DNA of 64,000 nucleotides from Megaustenia siamemsis (Eukaryota; Mollusca; Gastropoda; Stylommatophora; Ariophantidae): contig JAVIAB010000047.1 in the NCBI GenBank assembly GCA_032433765.1, forward strand, positions 19,935,011-19,999,010. The letters run 5' to 3'. Under the pieces are notes generated by a model. That model was not told where the DNA came from. It did not search any database and worked only from the letters and a program-made list of their open reading frames with translations. Positions 35,150-46,200 of the stretch are shown in pieces; the first letter of the stretch is position 1, and each line of letters opens with the position of its first letter. Position numbers and translations under genes: made by a program.

Positions 35150-35468
35150 TAGTAACCACAGACACACAACACATAGAGGCATACAACACATACACACACA
35201 ACACATAAGAACACACACGACATAGACACATATATTTATATAAGAAAGAAACACGAATTGTAAAGTTAAGTGGGAGGTTTATTTATTATCTTTTTACGTC
35301 ATTCAATTCATACACAATTTACATTTTATATCAAACAATAATAATATATGTCTTTAAATACATATACTATTAGATACAAACCAACATAATATTCCCCAAT
35401 ACTTTCATGAAAAACAAATTAATTATTATTCTTAAAGAACAATTATAATATAGTCTTTAACTACACAT

Positions 35469-35563
35469 CAATCTGCACCATCAAAACAAGAGACAGATTG
35501 GAATGGCGCTCCATGTTAGCCAAACTTCGATGCGGAGACGGCACTCATATGATAGTGATGATG
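35469..35563 (+). mobile_element. L-E LINE 95-bp stub with target duplication
   Basis: Contains only the very end of L-E (GGAATGGCGCTCCATG, CGATGCGGAGACGGCAC, then GATGAT-type tail). Flanked by AACTACACAT at 35459-35468 and 35564-35573. Duplicon 1 lacks it near 1115. Confidence 0.88.
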
Positions 35564-35749
35564 AACTACACATAATAATAGATACCTTCAACAGTAATTT
35601 ATATATAGTGTTTATTAATAGTCATTTTCTAGACTTTCATAAACTAACACTTAACATTACGCAGACAAAAGCAGATTTATCCCCACAGCCCAGAAAGATA
35701 ATTATCCTAATCTACTTGTAGACCAGACGATGATACGTGACGAATGGAA

Positions 35750-36000
35750 ATAAACGAGGAAAATCTGGCTGCAGATCATAGCACATGGAGAACAAAATAT
35801 TTAAAAAATGACACACCATCTTCCGAGGCAGTGCTTCAGTTATAAAATTCAGAAGACAAATGGCGCAGGAGAAAGGATACGAGACCAGGCATCATGAATA
35901 CATCTTGTTCGTTTTATTGCTGTATCTGTCAATCCAATATTGGTAGATTCAGCCACGAGAGAAGCTGTTGAGTAAAGCGCAGCATCCAGCATAAGGCACT
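35750..36000 (+). mobile_element. L-D LINE 3' remnant
   Basis: Same position and content as 1295-1560: GGCTGCAGATC, CTTCCGAGGCAGTG and GCATCCAGCATAAG landmarks, decayed. Confidence 0.6.
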
Positions 36001-36229
36001 ACTGACTTGGAAAATGGATTAATTGAAGTTTCTTACATTCTGAAACGTCAAAATACAGAACTACATCAATATGTCACGAAATACTTTCTTTGGGATGTTT
36101 AGAAATTTATTTCAAGCGGGAAAATGAAGAAAGAAAAAATATTGTTGACGTACAGTGCAGGAAATATACAGTCAGTGCCCATAAACTTTATTTTAAAATC
36201 CAACACTCCTTATATATCTATATATTGAT

Positions 36230-37550
36230 CTTACGAGCCGTAGCCGGTCCATAGGGCGTAGACCAAGATACTCCTTCTCTTATCATAATTTTTGTTCTAG
36301 CAGTTTTCAATTCTTTTAAAGACATTTTATCAAATCTCGCCATTTGTCTCTGTCTTGTGCAAGCAGCTCTATCTCATTGAGGGAGCCGAATCCTGCTGCT
36401 CTTGCCTCTCTCATCAATGTTCTTCTTAGTGTCTCTCTGGGTCTTCCTATTTTTCTCTTACGTCTTGTTTCCCATATGAGGGCTTGCTTTGCTATTGGGT
36501 TATTATCTCTTCTCATCACATGCCCAACATATGACCATCGTCTTTTTTTTATTACTGAAGATATTAGTGGTTGATCGGCGATTTCTCTAATTTCCTCGTT
36601 TGTTTTGAATTCGTTCCACGCTATACCAAGTATTTTCCTTAGACATTTATTTTCGAATACGTTCAACATTGTTTCTAGATCTCTTTTTGTTTTCCAGCTT
36701 TCACACGCATACGTAAGGGTTGATAGTACATTTGATTTGAATAGTCTAAGTTTTGTGTTTGTGCTGATGAGTTTTGATTTCCACAACTTTTCAAGGCTTC
36801 TGAAAGACATTGCTGTTTCTTGCCATTCTGATTCTAATTTATTTGCTTGTATCCCCTTCTCCATCAATGTGACTTCCAAGATATATAAAGTAATAGATCA
36901 CTTCTACTGGTTTGTTTTCCATGTATATTTTGTCGTCTGTTGGAATTAAACTTTTCATGACATTAGTCTTTTCATGATTGATCTCAAGCCCAATTTTGCT
37001 GGCTATTGATGATAGTTCATTTGTGTTTTCCTGCATCGTTTTCCTTCATCGTTTTTTATCTGACTGCTGATGAGAACTATGTCATCAGCAAAGTCGAGGT
37101 CCTCCAAATGGTCTCCTTGTATCCATTCGATGCCTTTGTTACCAGTGCAGCATTTCTTCATTATGAAGTCCACAACAATTCTAAATAACACGGGCGATAA
37201 AATACATCCTTGTTTAACCCCAGTTTCTATTGGGAAACATTAGCTCAGTCCTTCCTCTGTTCGAACTGCACATGTGTAACCATCATACATGTCTTTGATA
37301 ATATTCTAATAAACTTCTTGCAGCTATGTCTGTCATCATAATGCCTACTCCTTCACGGTGTTTTCCATTTTCCCTTCCAGAAAAAAAAAAAACTACTATT
37401 TTATTATCAACAGATTTCCTACCTGTTCCAAGCCAGCGTATTTCGCTTAATCCTAAAATATCTAGATCGTATCTATCCATCTCGCTCGCGACTTGTGCTT
37501 GTTTCGTCGGCGCGGTCATTGTCCGTACATTCCAGAACACTCCTTATAGG
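36230..37550 (-). mobile_element. L-B LINE with internal deletion (endonuclease start joined to RT end)
   Basis: The minus strand starts with FWNVRTMTAPTKQAQVASEM and LDILGLSEIRWLG (endonuclease N-terminus, 37540-37283), then jumps to RT sequence LEDLDFADDIVLISSQ (37191-37003). It continues with INHEKTNVMKSL, ESWKTKRDLETMLNVFENKC, RRWSYVGHVMRRDNNPIAKQ and GRPRETLRRTLMREARAAG to a stop near 36316. Most of the endonuclease and the RT fingers are missing. The 3' end at 36230-36290 carries the L-B terminal sequence followed by a short degenerate GATA-type tail (36210-36230). Confidence 0.9.
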
Positions 37551-37601
37551 TAAGCTTAATTAAAACTATCGATTAAATAGAACCCTGCCTTTCGCTTCCA
37601 G

Positions 37602-38316
37602 AGGTTTATGATGTAAACAAAGCAGTTTTGTCATTGCAAGTGAATAATGTCCACACCTATAATTGGTCAGGATTGTGTAGCAGCAGCAGCTTTATAGCGA
37701 ACACAGAAAACATCACAGGATTGTGATGTTCTGAAACAGCTAAGCCATGCTACCCTAGAATTGCCTTTAATGGGATTACTGTGACCACAAGCCACTCTCC
37801 ATATGTGTGCCACATATTTACACCCCAGAGAGAAACACTGAATATAACAACATCATTTGCCGTCTGTGATATTAATGACCACAGACCAGAAGCCTCCTGT
37901 ATGATTGATACAACTGTTGCACCAAGCAATTCATCAGCAGAGCCATATCTATGGAATGTTAATCTGGCATTGTTCTTGAATGATGTCCAAGTTAATGAGA
38001 CATCAGAATCGTGTTGCGGCAGCTACAAGAAGGGAGCGGAGAACATCAAGTTCTGCTGCTATAAAGGAGACTTGCCTTGCTATCCCAGAATTGCCTTAAA
38101 TGGGATCACTGTAGTTGAAAACTTTTCCTCTTGTGTAAACTACACATTCACATCCAAGAGTGAATCAGTGAAGGTCACAAAATCATATTCTCTCTGTGGT
38201 TTTACTAACTACAGGTCATGTGGCTTCTGTTGGATTGGAAATGATAACTTACCACCACTGTGTGTCTATATGTTTGCAATTGGAGTCATCAATGATGGCC
38301 TATCATCATCAAGTGC
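37602..38316 (+). pseudogene. exon-like fragment of a cysteine-rich extracellular protein with two repeated modules
   Basis: One frame runs from about 37602 to 38316 with a single in-frame TGA at 37724-37726. Two modules of about 110 residues are visible: PCYPRIAFNGITV at about 37745 and PCYPRIALNGITV at about 38074. Each is preceded by an ENI...C block and followed by a conserved C.....T.....N.T.S/V.....C pattern. Eight or more cysteines and several N-glycosylation sequons (NITT, NETS, NFSS, NYTF) suggest a secreted or cell-surface Ig-like or similar disulphide-rich fold. The TGA sits where module 2 has Cys. A pyrimidine-rich tract ending in AG (37600-37601) could be a splice acceptor. The right end is cut by a retroposon at 38317. 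I do not recognise the family. It could be a decayed exon or part of a live gene with missing exons. Confidence 0.6.
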
Positions 38317-38778
38317 TATGACGATCAACATTTTCGGGAGGACGTGAACTCCCATGGTATATGGTGGATAGGCGGCAGGAACCATTGAAGGCTATGTCTG
38401 AAAAGTGTTCCTTCTTGCAGTTTCCTCATATTCCAGGTCCGGCTTGTTGCAGGAGCTACTGAGTTAAGTGCTCTGTGCACACCGTGAGCTGTGTGTCTCA
38501 TCCGTTTTGATCCTGCTTCGATGTCCCGCTTGTTTACGATGAATGATGATATCGTATGACAGGGAACAGTTGGCTGTGTTCACTTTCTGCGCGGTTTCGC
38601 CTTATGTCTTTTGGCGTGTGCTGAGACTGCTACGATGGGGATTACAGTTACCTTTCTTTGTTTGGGAGATGAGTTAGTAATTCGGATGATTCCACTGGCA
38701 CGGGCGGTTGAGCAATTATGGATTTTAATTCGTTTGCTGTGATACCGAGGCCTTCCATAACCAATAACCAATAACCTG
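38317..38778 (+). mobile_element. 5'-truncated copy of the unclassified retroposon
   Basis: Matches 6085-6553 (landmarks GGCGGCAGGAA, TGTCTGAAAAGTGTTCCTT, GGCTTGTTGCAGGAGCTACT, GCGGTTTCGCCTTATGTC) and ends in ATAACCA units. It truncates the cysteine-rich exon. Confidence 0.75.
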
Positions 38779-38789
38779 CCTAAGCACAT

Positions 38790-39737
38790 CAGTTCACTAA
38801 CTACTGAACTGCCGCTGCTGTTGGATCGATCGATCGATATAGTAACAGTCCTCTTAATGATACCATATAAATCAAACACACTCTTAGAGAAATCATCAAT
38901 TGTATTTTGTTCAGCAGGTGTGTTCAATTAAAGACATAGAACTCGGGGAATTATTGGTACGAGTGTCGTCAGAGTGCAGTACGTCCTCTCCCATCTCAAT
39001 ACGTTGACAGAGAATGAAGACGCTAAAGATCATTGGTCGTTGAGGCAGAAGTGCAGGGCTTTATTTTCGATAACTCTTCTGATAGGGACTCAGTTACTTA
39101 CACAGATGGTTCTGTTATTCAGCACGTACGGAGCTCATGTGCTTTCACCGCTCATGATGGAGGCAGAACTGAGAAGGGAGACAGTGGTGTTTTCGAATTG
39201 ACTACAAGTAGTTTGACCATGGAAATTACCATTTTTACAAAAAATATTATCATGGCTTGAGGTACAGCGTTATAGAGATATATGTTTCCTTAGTGACTCA
39301 ATGAGTATGCTCATAAAGATCGCAAATAGGCTGTGTTCGATGGCAGTAGTTAGAACCTTGAGAGGTCTCCTTTTACGTCCCAGGACACGATGATGTAAGA
39401 GGTAATGAGCCCGTTAAGAGACATGCCAGTTTGACTTATGCTGAGGGTGGAAGGGCAACGGATCGCTCTGATATCTCCCCTCACATTGATCATGCTGGAC
39501 GAAAAAAAAAAAAACGAATCAAAAAGTGACCCCAAATCCGCAGCCATGAACAGACTTCAAGAATATCATATCAGGGTGGGAAATGCCAGACAACAGCTTT
39601 AACGTAGGAATACAGAGAAAACATGTCAACAAAAACAACACCGGTGTTGTTAGTCACCAGACTTTGATGGATATTCTTCGGGAGAGATTTGAATACTTAT
39701 GGACTTGTCCAATTTGCAGAGTAGATTATCAGTCGTC
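38790..39737 (+). mobile_element. L-G LINE 3' half (RNase H and C-terminal segment)
   Basis: Frames show VTYTDGSVIQHVRSSCAFTA (first RNase H strand with catalytic Asp), SSLTMEI (Glu region), LSDSMSML-like sequence, then RFEYLWTCPIC and SSKLN with a stop just before the tail. Many frame breaks. The same insertion is present in duplicon 4 (59661-60337) and, truncated, in duplicon 1 (2400-2880). Confidence 0.78.
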
Positions 39738-39782
39738 TAAACTAAACTAAACTAAACTAAACTAAACTAAACTAAACTAAAC
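39738..39782. repeat. (CTAAA)n tail of L-G
   Basis: About nine CTAAA units attached directly to the L-G stop region. The sister copy at 60338-60678 is several times longer. Confidence 0.92.
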
Positions 39783-39979
39783 ATTTTGGAATATCATTGA
39801 ATGCTTACTTTTGATACAACACACTGACCACGATTTTAGTTGAGGTGGTATATAAAACTAAGTGTAATATGATAGATATTGTGCATGAATAAACCATTTC
39901 AAATCAAAATTTGTAATATTCTTTTAGTCAAGTTTGAAAAAAAATTACTATTATTGAATAAACTAGAGTGAATAATAAC

Positions 39980-40548
39980 ATAAAAATAAACGGGACACAT
40001 GTGAAACAAGTGCAGCAAGTTAAAAATTTGAGCACAAAAAATCATCACCTTTCCAAAAAAAATGAGAAAGATACTATGCAATCCAATTTTGACAATAGAA
40101 ACAAGAAAAATAGTTCTTAAATGTTATGTAGATCCAGTCTTAACACATGGATGTTAATCATGGAAATAGGACAACGGACAAGAGAATCACTGAAGTCTGC
40201 AGAAATGTGGTTTTACTGAAGAATGTTGAGAGAACCATGGACAGCTAAGAAGAATAATGAAAACGTTCTGAAAGAGGCCAAAGCAAAAAGAGAGCTAATT
40301 TCCAATATTAGGAAGAAACAATCATTATTTTTTGACCATGTCATGAGAAGATAACAGCTGGGATATATTGTAACCACTGGGACAATTGAAGGACGAAGAG
40401 ATAGTGGGAAGCAAAGAGAAAAGATGCAAGGCAGCTTAAGAGAATGGCTTGGCAGAAGGTCAACAACAGAAATGATAAATAACTGTCGAGATAGAAAGTT
40501 GTTGAGAGACATGATCACCTACGCCAGCAGGTTTGGTATTTGATTAAT
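39980..40548 (+). mobile_element. L-A LINE fragment nested in an older L-A copy
   Basis: Codes a broken thumb and C-terminus: KRESLKSAEMWFY, ESLEEAKAKRELISNIRKK-like and CRDRKLLRDMITYASRFGI. Present at the same place in 60880-61440 but absent from duplicon 1 at about 3070-3110, so it inserted after duplicon 1 split off. Confidence 0.82.
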
Positions 40549-40554
40549 AACATC

Positions 40555-41110
40555 AGTTGGAAGTAGCAACACAGAAATAGAAAGCATTATAGCTTAGGCC
40601 GAAATAGCATTTCAGAAAATGAAAATGGTTTTGTGGAACAAGTCTATATAATTAGAAATGAGAAAGAAAGTTCATCGATGATATATAGAGCCAAATCTGA
40701 CCTATGGAAACGAATCATTGACAGTAGACAAACAGATTAAAAGACGATAATGAGGCTAGTGGGAAGTGATTTCTTAGACAAATTTTGAAAGCGAAGGTAA
40801 CAATGACATTCATTACCAAAACCTAACTAAGACATTCCAAAGAGGCCAACACAAAAAGTTAGCTCCTAAAAAAAACATCTGAAAGAAACAATTTCAATTT
40901 TTCGGGTTCATCATGAGAAGAAAATAAGTTGAAATAATTGGTAACAACTACCTACATGAATGGAAATAGAGATCGCGAACGACAATGTGAGAAGATACGA
41001 GATAGTTTGGTGGCCTGGCATGGAGAACAGTCAACAACAGAATTGATACGATGCACTGTGGATAGAAATTTGAGGAAGGACACCGTCGCATACACAAATC
41101 GGTATAGAAT
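40555..41110 (+). mobile_element. older L-A LINE remnant
   Basis: Equivalent to 3100-3640. Strongly mutated. Ends with a decayed RxxxRRTPSHTQIGIEYDG-like frame. Confidence 0.6.
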
Positions 41111-41936
41111 ATGATGGTTATAAGTATGTATTAATAGTATATATAGAGTTATATGGATTATAACATATAACAATATATTTATACATATTGACATATACAA
41201 TAATCTATTTCCTTTACATTTGTAAAGTAACTAAAAATTGATTAAAAATTGCGTACATTAAATAATCTTGAAAATTGATTATGAAGCACCCTTATAATAA
41301 ATTACCTTATTTTTCAAGTTCTTACAAACGTTATCTGTTTGATTCCAATCATGTAGGCTATGTTAATTCGCCATAACTCTTCAACATATCAACACGTTAA
41401 TTATCAAGGGTATATATAAATAGCATTGGGTATAATAAACAACAAAAGTTTCAATTATTGCAAATAGAATTGTGAAAACCAAGTGTTTTATAGCAGATAT
41501 GACATAATATTTAAAACATACCAAATTGAGTGGTCTCTTCATGACTGTACCCCGAGAGGTCAGTCTTATTTCACAAAACTAATAAAAGTAATCAGATACC
41601 CTGAATATTAAAGGATCTAGAGACTGCTGTTACGACACAAGACTTCTATTGAGTATTTAAATTATTTTTACAGGACAAAACATTGCTGATTTTCCAAGGT
41701 GACTGCCGATTTCGTAGCAACCAGACTATTAATTAATGTAAAAGCATATATATGCATATATATATATACTTTTAATTTAGACCATTATGGAAATATTCTA
41801 AAAATGTATCATCTTATTTTATTACGACTTTTGATGAAAAGTTACAAATTTTAACAAACTTGCCTCTTTAAAAAATCTATAAACTGTTCATCACATTCAT
41901 TTTGTAAATGAAACAGTAATTATGAATATCTACAGG

Positions 41937-42200
41937 GTGGTCCGAAAGTCTTGTTAAACCACCTGATATTTTTTTTCAAATTGTTGATACAAGTTCTATA
42001 GTGTGGAGAAACGTCTGCTTACAATGTATGAACACACGAAGGTCTACTTACTGGAAATAGCATGAAGGGTGTCCAACGGGGCTTCGAGGCAAGATTCATT
42101 ATTCGTCAAATTTTGCACAGAACGTGACGAGTACATTATACACTACAGCAGTGGCGGTATTCGCACCGATTAACTGATTGTTTGAACGTGATTGCATCTG
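41937..42200 (+). other. conserved block starting AGGGTGGTCCGAAAGTC (possible DNA-transposon relic)
   Basis: Nearly identical to 63119-63385 and diverged at 52434-52680, absent beside SDR1. The opening motif resembles terminal repeats of some Tc1/mariner-like elements, but no matching inverted end was found. The LINE-F stub in duplicon 3 landed inside this block. Confidence 0.35.
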
Positions 42201-42349
42201 CCAATATCTGCATTCTCAAATGAAACATTAAATGGTATCTGAACAGAAAAACCGTAGAGGGTAATAAGATATTCGAAGACGGCAGTATCCGCATTTTAAA
42301 TGATGCATATAATAATAATAATAATAATAAGCTTTCAATGAGAGAATAG

Positions 42350-42455
42350 GAAACATAACAGCAGCAGAGGCGAACAGAAGAGCAAAAGATTGTAAATTAT
42401 ATCTCCCCTCGACGCTGAAAGGCAGCTGAGGAAGGAAAGAGGGAGAAGAAGAAGG
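42350..42455 (+). mobile_element. L-C LINE 3' stub with 9-bp target duplication
   Basis: About 106 bp matching the L-C 3' end (reverse of 11920-12020) with a GAAGAAGAAG tail. Flanked by AGAGAATAG at 42341-42349 and 42456-42464. Beside SDR1 the site is empty (single AGAGAATAG at 4225-4233). The same stub is beside SDR4. Confidence 0.9.
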
Positions 42456-42509
42456 AGAGAATAGCCCCAAAATCTAATTGGGAAAAGAATTGTTAATTTC
42501 GTTCAGGCA

Positions 42510-43331
42510 TTAAGCGGTCTGCTTCAAGAATGACCAATCAGGACAACCGAAAAAGCTTCTCCCAGAATCAAGTGTAATGAGTTGACCTGTAATGAAACAA
42601 GCTGCATCAGACACCAAGAAAGCAACAACCTCAGCAAGACCTTCAGCAGTAACACTTGCAGTTTTCAGCGGCTGCGTGCTGTACTCAACTTTCAGAATTT
42701 GGTTGTTCATTAAAGGAATGTCATCTCCGTAATCTCTGATGACGTCAGTTCCTATGTATCCAGGCCTAACCCCGTTGACACGAATACCCTTCGGCCCAAG
42801 CTCTACAGCCAGACATCGGGTGAGCTGATCAATAGCAACTTTAGAAAGAGAATAGATTGTTAAGTCTGGGATAACCATTTCCGCTGAGATAGAAGAAATG
42901 TTAATTATGTTTCCTTTGGTCTTCTCCAGATGCGGTATGGCCTGTTGTATTAGGAAAAACACAGCCTTTAAATTAGTGTCCATAATGTTGTTGTACACTT
43001 CATCACTAGCAACTTCTATTGTTTGTTTCGACTTTAACACGCCAGCATTAGGTACCAGAATGTCCAAGCGACCAAACCTCTCCACGGTCTGGTCAACAAA
43101 CTGTTTCCGTATTGCCGGATCGTTTATGTCCCCTTGAATTGTAAGAACCGAGTCAGGGTGTTCACCATTGACCTTCACTATCTTCTCAAAGACATTCTTC
43201 AATTTTGAATGATCCCGCCCACAAAGAGTGACCTTTGCCCCACGGGAGGCAAATAAAAGAGCAATTGCTTCCCCGATACCGGAACTTGATCCTGTTACTA
43301 TAGCAACCTTGTCTGTCAACGTAGATGCCAT
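42510..43331 (-). CDS. SDR2: classical short-chain dehydrogenase/reductase, FabG-like
   Basis: Encodes 273 residues, one frame, no introns. It has TGSSSGIG at 13-20, NAG at 95-97 (preceded by Pro where SDR1 has Ser), Asn120, Ser147, Tyr160 and Lys164 (YSLSK), and PGYIGTD. All catalytic positions are intact, so it should fold and bind NAD(P)H. By hand count about 40 of 272 positions differ from SDR1. The differences fall in residues 57-215 and the last 13, while 5-56 and 216-258 are identical. The C-terminus (FFGCPDWSFLKQTA) differs from SDR1 but matches SDR4. The start lies in AACAATGG, as in SDR1. It may have a different substrate range from SDR1; this cannot be told from sequence alone. Confidence 0.93.
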   Translation of the reverse strand: MASTLTDKVAIVTGSSSGIGEAIALLFASRGAKVTLCGRDHSKLKNVFEKIVKVNGEHPDSVLTIQGDINDPAIRKQFVDQTVERFGRLDILVPNAGVLKSKQTIEVASDEVYNNIMDTNLKAVFFLIQQAIPHLEKTKGNIINISSISAEMVIPDLTIYSLSKVAIDQLTRCLAVELGPKGIRVNGVRPGYIGTDVIRDYGDDIPLMNNQILKVEYSTQPLKTASVTAEGLAEVVAFLVSDAACFITGQLITLDSGRSFFGCPDWSFLKQTA

Positions 43332-43954
43332 TGTTGTTGATTGTTGTCAAACCTGAACCTAGTTAAGTAGAGACATTAATAATATTAATAATGGCAATGT
43401 AGTACATGTAGTAATAATATAGTAGTAATAATAGTAGCATAAATACTAGTTGTAGTATTAGTAGTAGGTGGAGTTGTAATAGTTGTAGTTGTATTTTTCC
43501 TTATACGAAAATGCTTATCAGAAGCCTACCATTCTAACCTATTTAAGAGGTAAAAGTGGCGACAACTCTAGCTTTCAATAATAGTAGTAGCCCTTGTCAG
43601 ACACAGTTGACTGGATTTTCGGCGTCTGTAGGACATTTTTATTGTTTTTGTTGTTGTTTGTTATTCTTTTATTTAGCCGTGTATTCTCTTTCAATCACAC
43701 GTGAAGTAAATACGTGCTGCCGTCTATATTTACCAGTCTATAGTAAAGTATTCGTAACCTTTTCGGTTGAAGAAGTTTTTGAGTAGTATTAAAATAGAGT
43801 TGTTCAGGAATGAAAGAGAAATGTGGCGGCAACTAGTTTCCAAATGCCAAAGAAGTAAATGTCTGTGTACCGTTCATATCTAACAAGTTTACATGAACAC
43901 GTTCCGTACGTTGCAATTATATTACAATAGATATAGCAAATTGAGCGTTTATGA

Positions 43955-44232
43955 ATCTATTTATCTATATATTGTCCTTTCGAGCCGAAGACGACACATA
44001 GGGCAGAACTACAATCTCAAAAACAGAAACCTTGCGTGCCAAGGCACATATTGCAGAGATCACTAGTTCTAAAATCTGTGGTTCCGTTTCCATAACAATG
44101 GTTTTTACAATAACAGCTTGTCAAGCCATCGATCAACCTCCTTAGTCGCCTCTTACGACATGCCTGGAAGGTCACAGTGTCACTATTCTTTACTTCCCAC
44201 ATAATGAGGCCCCGGTAACACACGGGAGGTTT
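43955..44232 (-). mobile_element. SINE-G with GATA-type tail
   Basis: Second copy of the 8383-8656 unit, same orientation, with small indels. Its tail (43950-43975 on the plus strand) is a degenerate TATC run. Confidence 0.68.
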
Positions 44233-44249
44233 AAGAGTAATTATACTTT

Positions 44250-44720
44250 AATATGATCATCATCATCGCTGTGTGCTGTCTCCGTGTTGAAGATTGGCTA
44301 CCAATGGAACGCCATTCTGCTGTGTCTATTGCTTTAATGATGTAGATTGTCATAGGCTGACTTGTCCATCATTTGATGTTACTCGTCCATTCTTGGTCTG
44401 CTTCTGCCTCTTTTACTTTGCATTTTTTCATTCCAAGATTACTTTTAGCAGGCTGCTGTGTCTTTTAACATGCCCCCAAATCTCTCTCTATTTTTTGAAT
44501 TGTGTTTAGCAGTTCTTTTCTCATGTGTAGTTGTTTCAAGACTTCATTATTTCTTTCTTTTTTTTCATCCATTTCTTCCTATTCTTCTATAAATCAACAT
44601 TTCAAATAATACATTTTTATGTTCTGTTTTCTTGCCTAATGTCCATACTTCTGATGCTTCTGAAGCATACAGGAATGTTCAGAAAATATAACATTTTACT
44701 ATTTTTAGAATGAACATAAC
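44250..44720 (-). mobile_element. L-E LINE fragment
   Basis: The minus strand carries the EWRSIGSQSSTRRQHTA-like end, the MGPC/GHVKRHSSLLKVIL-type block and an upstream ASEVWTLGKKTEHK-like thumb, all with frame breaks. ATC-rich tail at the left edge. Confidence 0.65.
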
Positions 44721-44769
44721 ACTTAAATGGAATGTGATAGTTAAGTGGTTAGAATGTCAGGCCGTTTGA

Positions 44770-45365
44770 GGTTCAACTATCAACGTTGATTATTTTTTGT
44801 CTAACCAAGACATCAAATGGCAAGACAAAATAACCAACTTAACTGTCCTGCAACGTGCTAAGACCCTAACAATCATGTCGATGCTCAGAAGTCGAAGGCT
44901 AAGATGGCTGGGGCATGTCCAACGGATGGAAGAAAAACGCATTCCTAGGCAAATACTATATGGTGAGCTAAAACACGGAAAACGACAAATCGGCAGACCT
45001 AAACTACGATATAGAGATATCTGCAAATCATCTCTGAAAGACTTCGCCATCTGTGAAAACGACTGGCAACATCTGGCAAGTGATCGCACATCATGGAGAG
45101 CATATGTAAGGAACGGTATAACAACATTTGAGACTGTGCTAAGACAGGACTTAGAAGAGAAGAGACTCATGAAAAAGGATGGTAAACCCTGTGGATCAGC
45201 GAGCCTGACCTGTTCATTATGTGACCGCGTGTGTTTGTCAAACATTGGCAGAATTAGCCACGAGAGAAGCTGTTCGGCAAAAACAATACCTCAAAAAAAT
45301 ACGCAATAGCCTCCACTAGACCGTCTGACAAGACGAAAAGGGCCATATAACCAAGAAAGCTACCA
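44770..45365 (+). mobile_element. L-D LINE 3' end with intact C-terminal frame
   Basis: A 170-codon frame reads IKWQDKITNLTVLQRAKTL, RSRRLRWLGHVQRMEEKRIP, GRPKLRYRDICKSSL and ends CSLCDRVCLSNIGRISHERS followed by C. This C-x2-C...H...C pattern is a putative zinc-binding tail found in a subgroup of RTE-like LINE proteins. RT itself is missing. Confidence 0.88.
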
Positions 45366-45369
45366 TCTA

Positions 45370-45745
45370 GTTCCTTCCTCTTCTTTTTAAACGAGACATC
45401 TTTAGACGATATCTGATAGAATGAAAGAAACCATTTCTCAATTCAAAACTGGTGACATCTCCATTCAGCTTGTCCAATAATGGCACTGACGATTGACGCA
45501 ACAGCCTTCTCTATCATATGTTTGGGTATGGCTGTAGGGAATTATCATCTATTATTGTCACATTCAATAAATATGTCTATCCTAAAGATGTTGTAAGGAT
45601 GATACTTCAATCTGATTGACTCTTCTGAGTTGTGAATATGTTACTGATTCTTTTTTTTATTGAACTGGCAGTAGAAATAATTTGTCTAGTAATTTGTATT
45701 TTGTATTCCATTTCTTCGTTGTTCCAGATCAATTACTTTGACAAC
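45370..45745 (-). mobile_element. old LINE-derived repeat (partner of 10290-11130)
   Basis: Uninterrupted counterpart of the block split by L-A at 10454-10638. Minus-strand frames are weakly LINE-like. Confidence 0.45.
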
Positions 45746-45749
45746 TGTA

Positions 45750-46200
45750 AGTTTACACTTATTGAGCAGCATACTTTACCACCTTCATTAACCACTCTTA
45801 TCTGCATCATTATGTTTCATCTTCACCACAGGTATAGCTTCTAGCAATATACTCTTAAATCATGAGAAGCATTTTTATAATTTATTAGTGACGATACTGA
45901 CATAGTGTCTTTGAGAATACATTAATTTTTGTGTGTGTTAATCGTTAAAGACATTTTTAGCTACAGATTTATCAAGCTTGAGTAAAAAATAACTTTATAC
46001 ATCTGTTTAATGATTAAGGCGGCCATGCTAACCATAATGCTAAATGTATTCGGTGAAAATATTCGTCTTTATCACTCTATTTACAACCATCTAACAGCAT
46101 TATGAACATGTGGCTGTAAGTCATTGTTAATAACTGGAACAACAAAGAAGAAAATTGATTCATTTCAAACAAAATGCTGTAAAACAAATTCTTAACATAC
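45750..46200. other. intergenic stretch, nothing recognised
   Basis: AT-rich, no supported feature. Confidence 0.35.

Larger units (their letters stand above)
34400..43950. other. SDR duplicon 2 (segmental duplication copy)
   Basis: Collinear with 560-5470 and, from about 39100 onward, highly similar to 59660-64000. It carries more insertions than copy 1. Confidence 0.78.
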
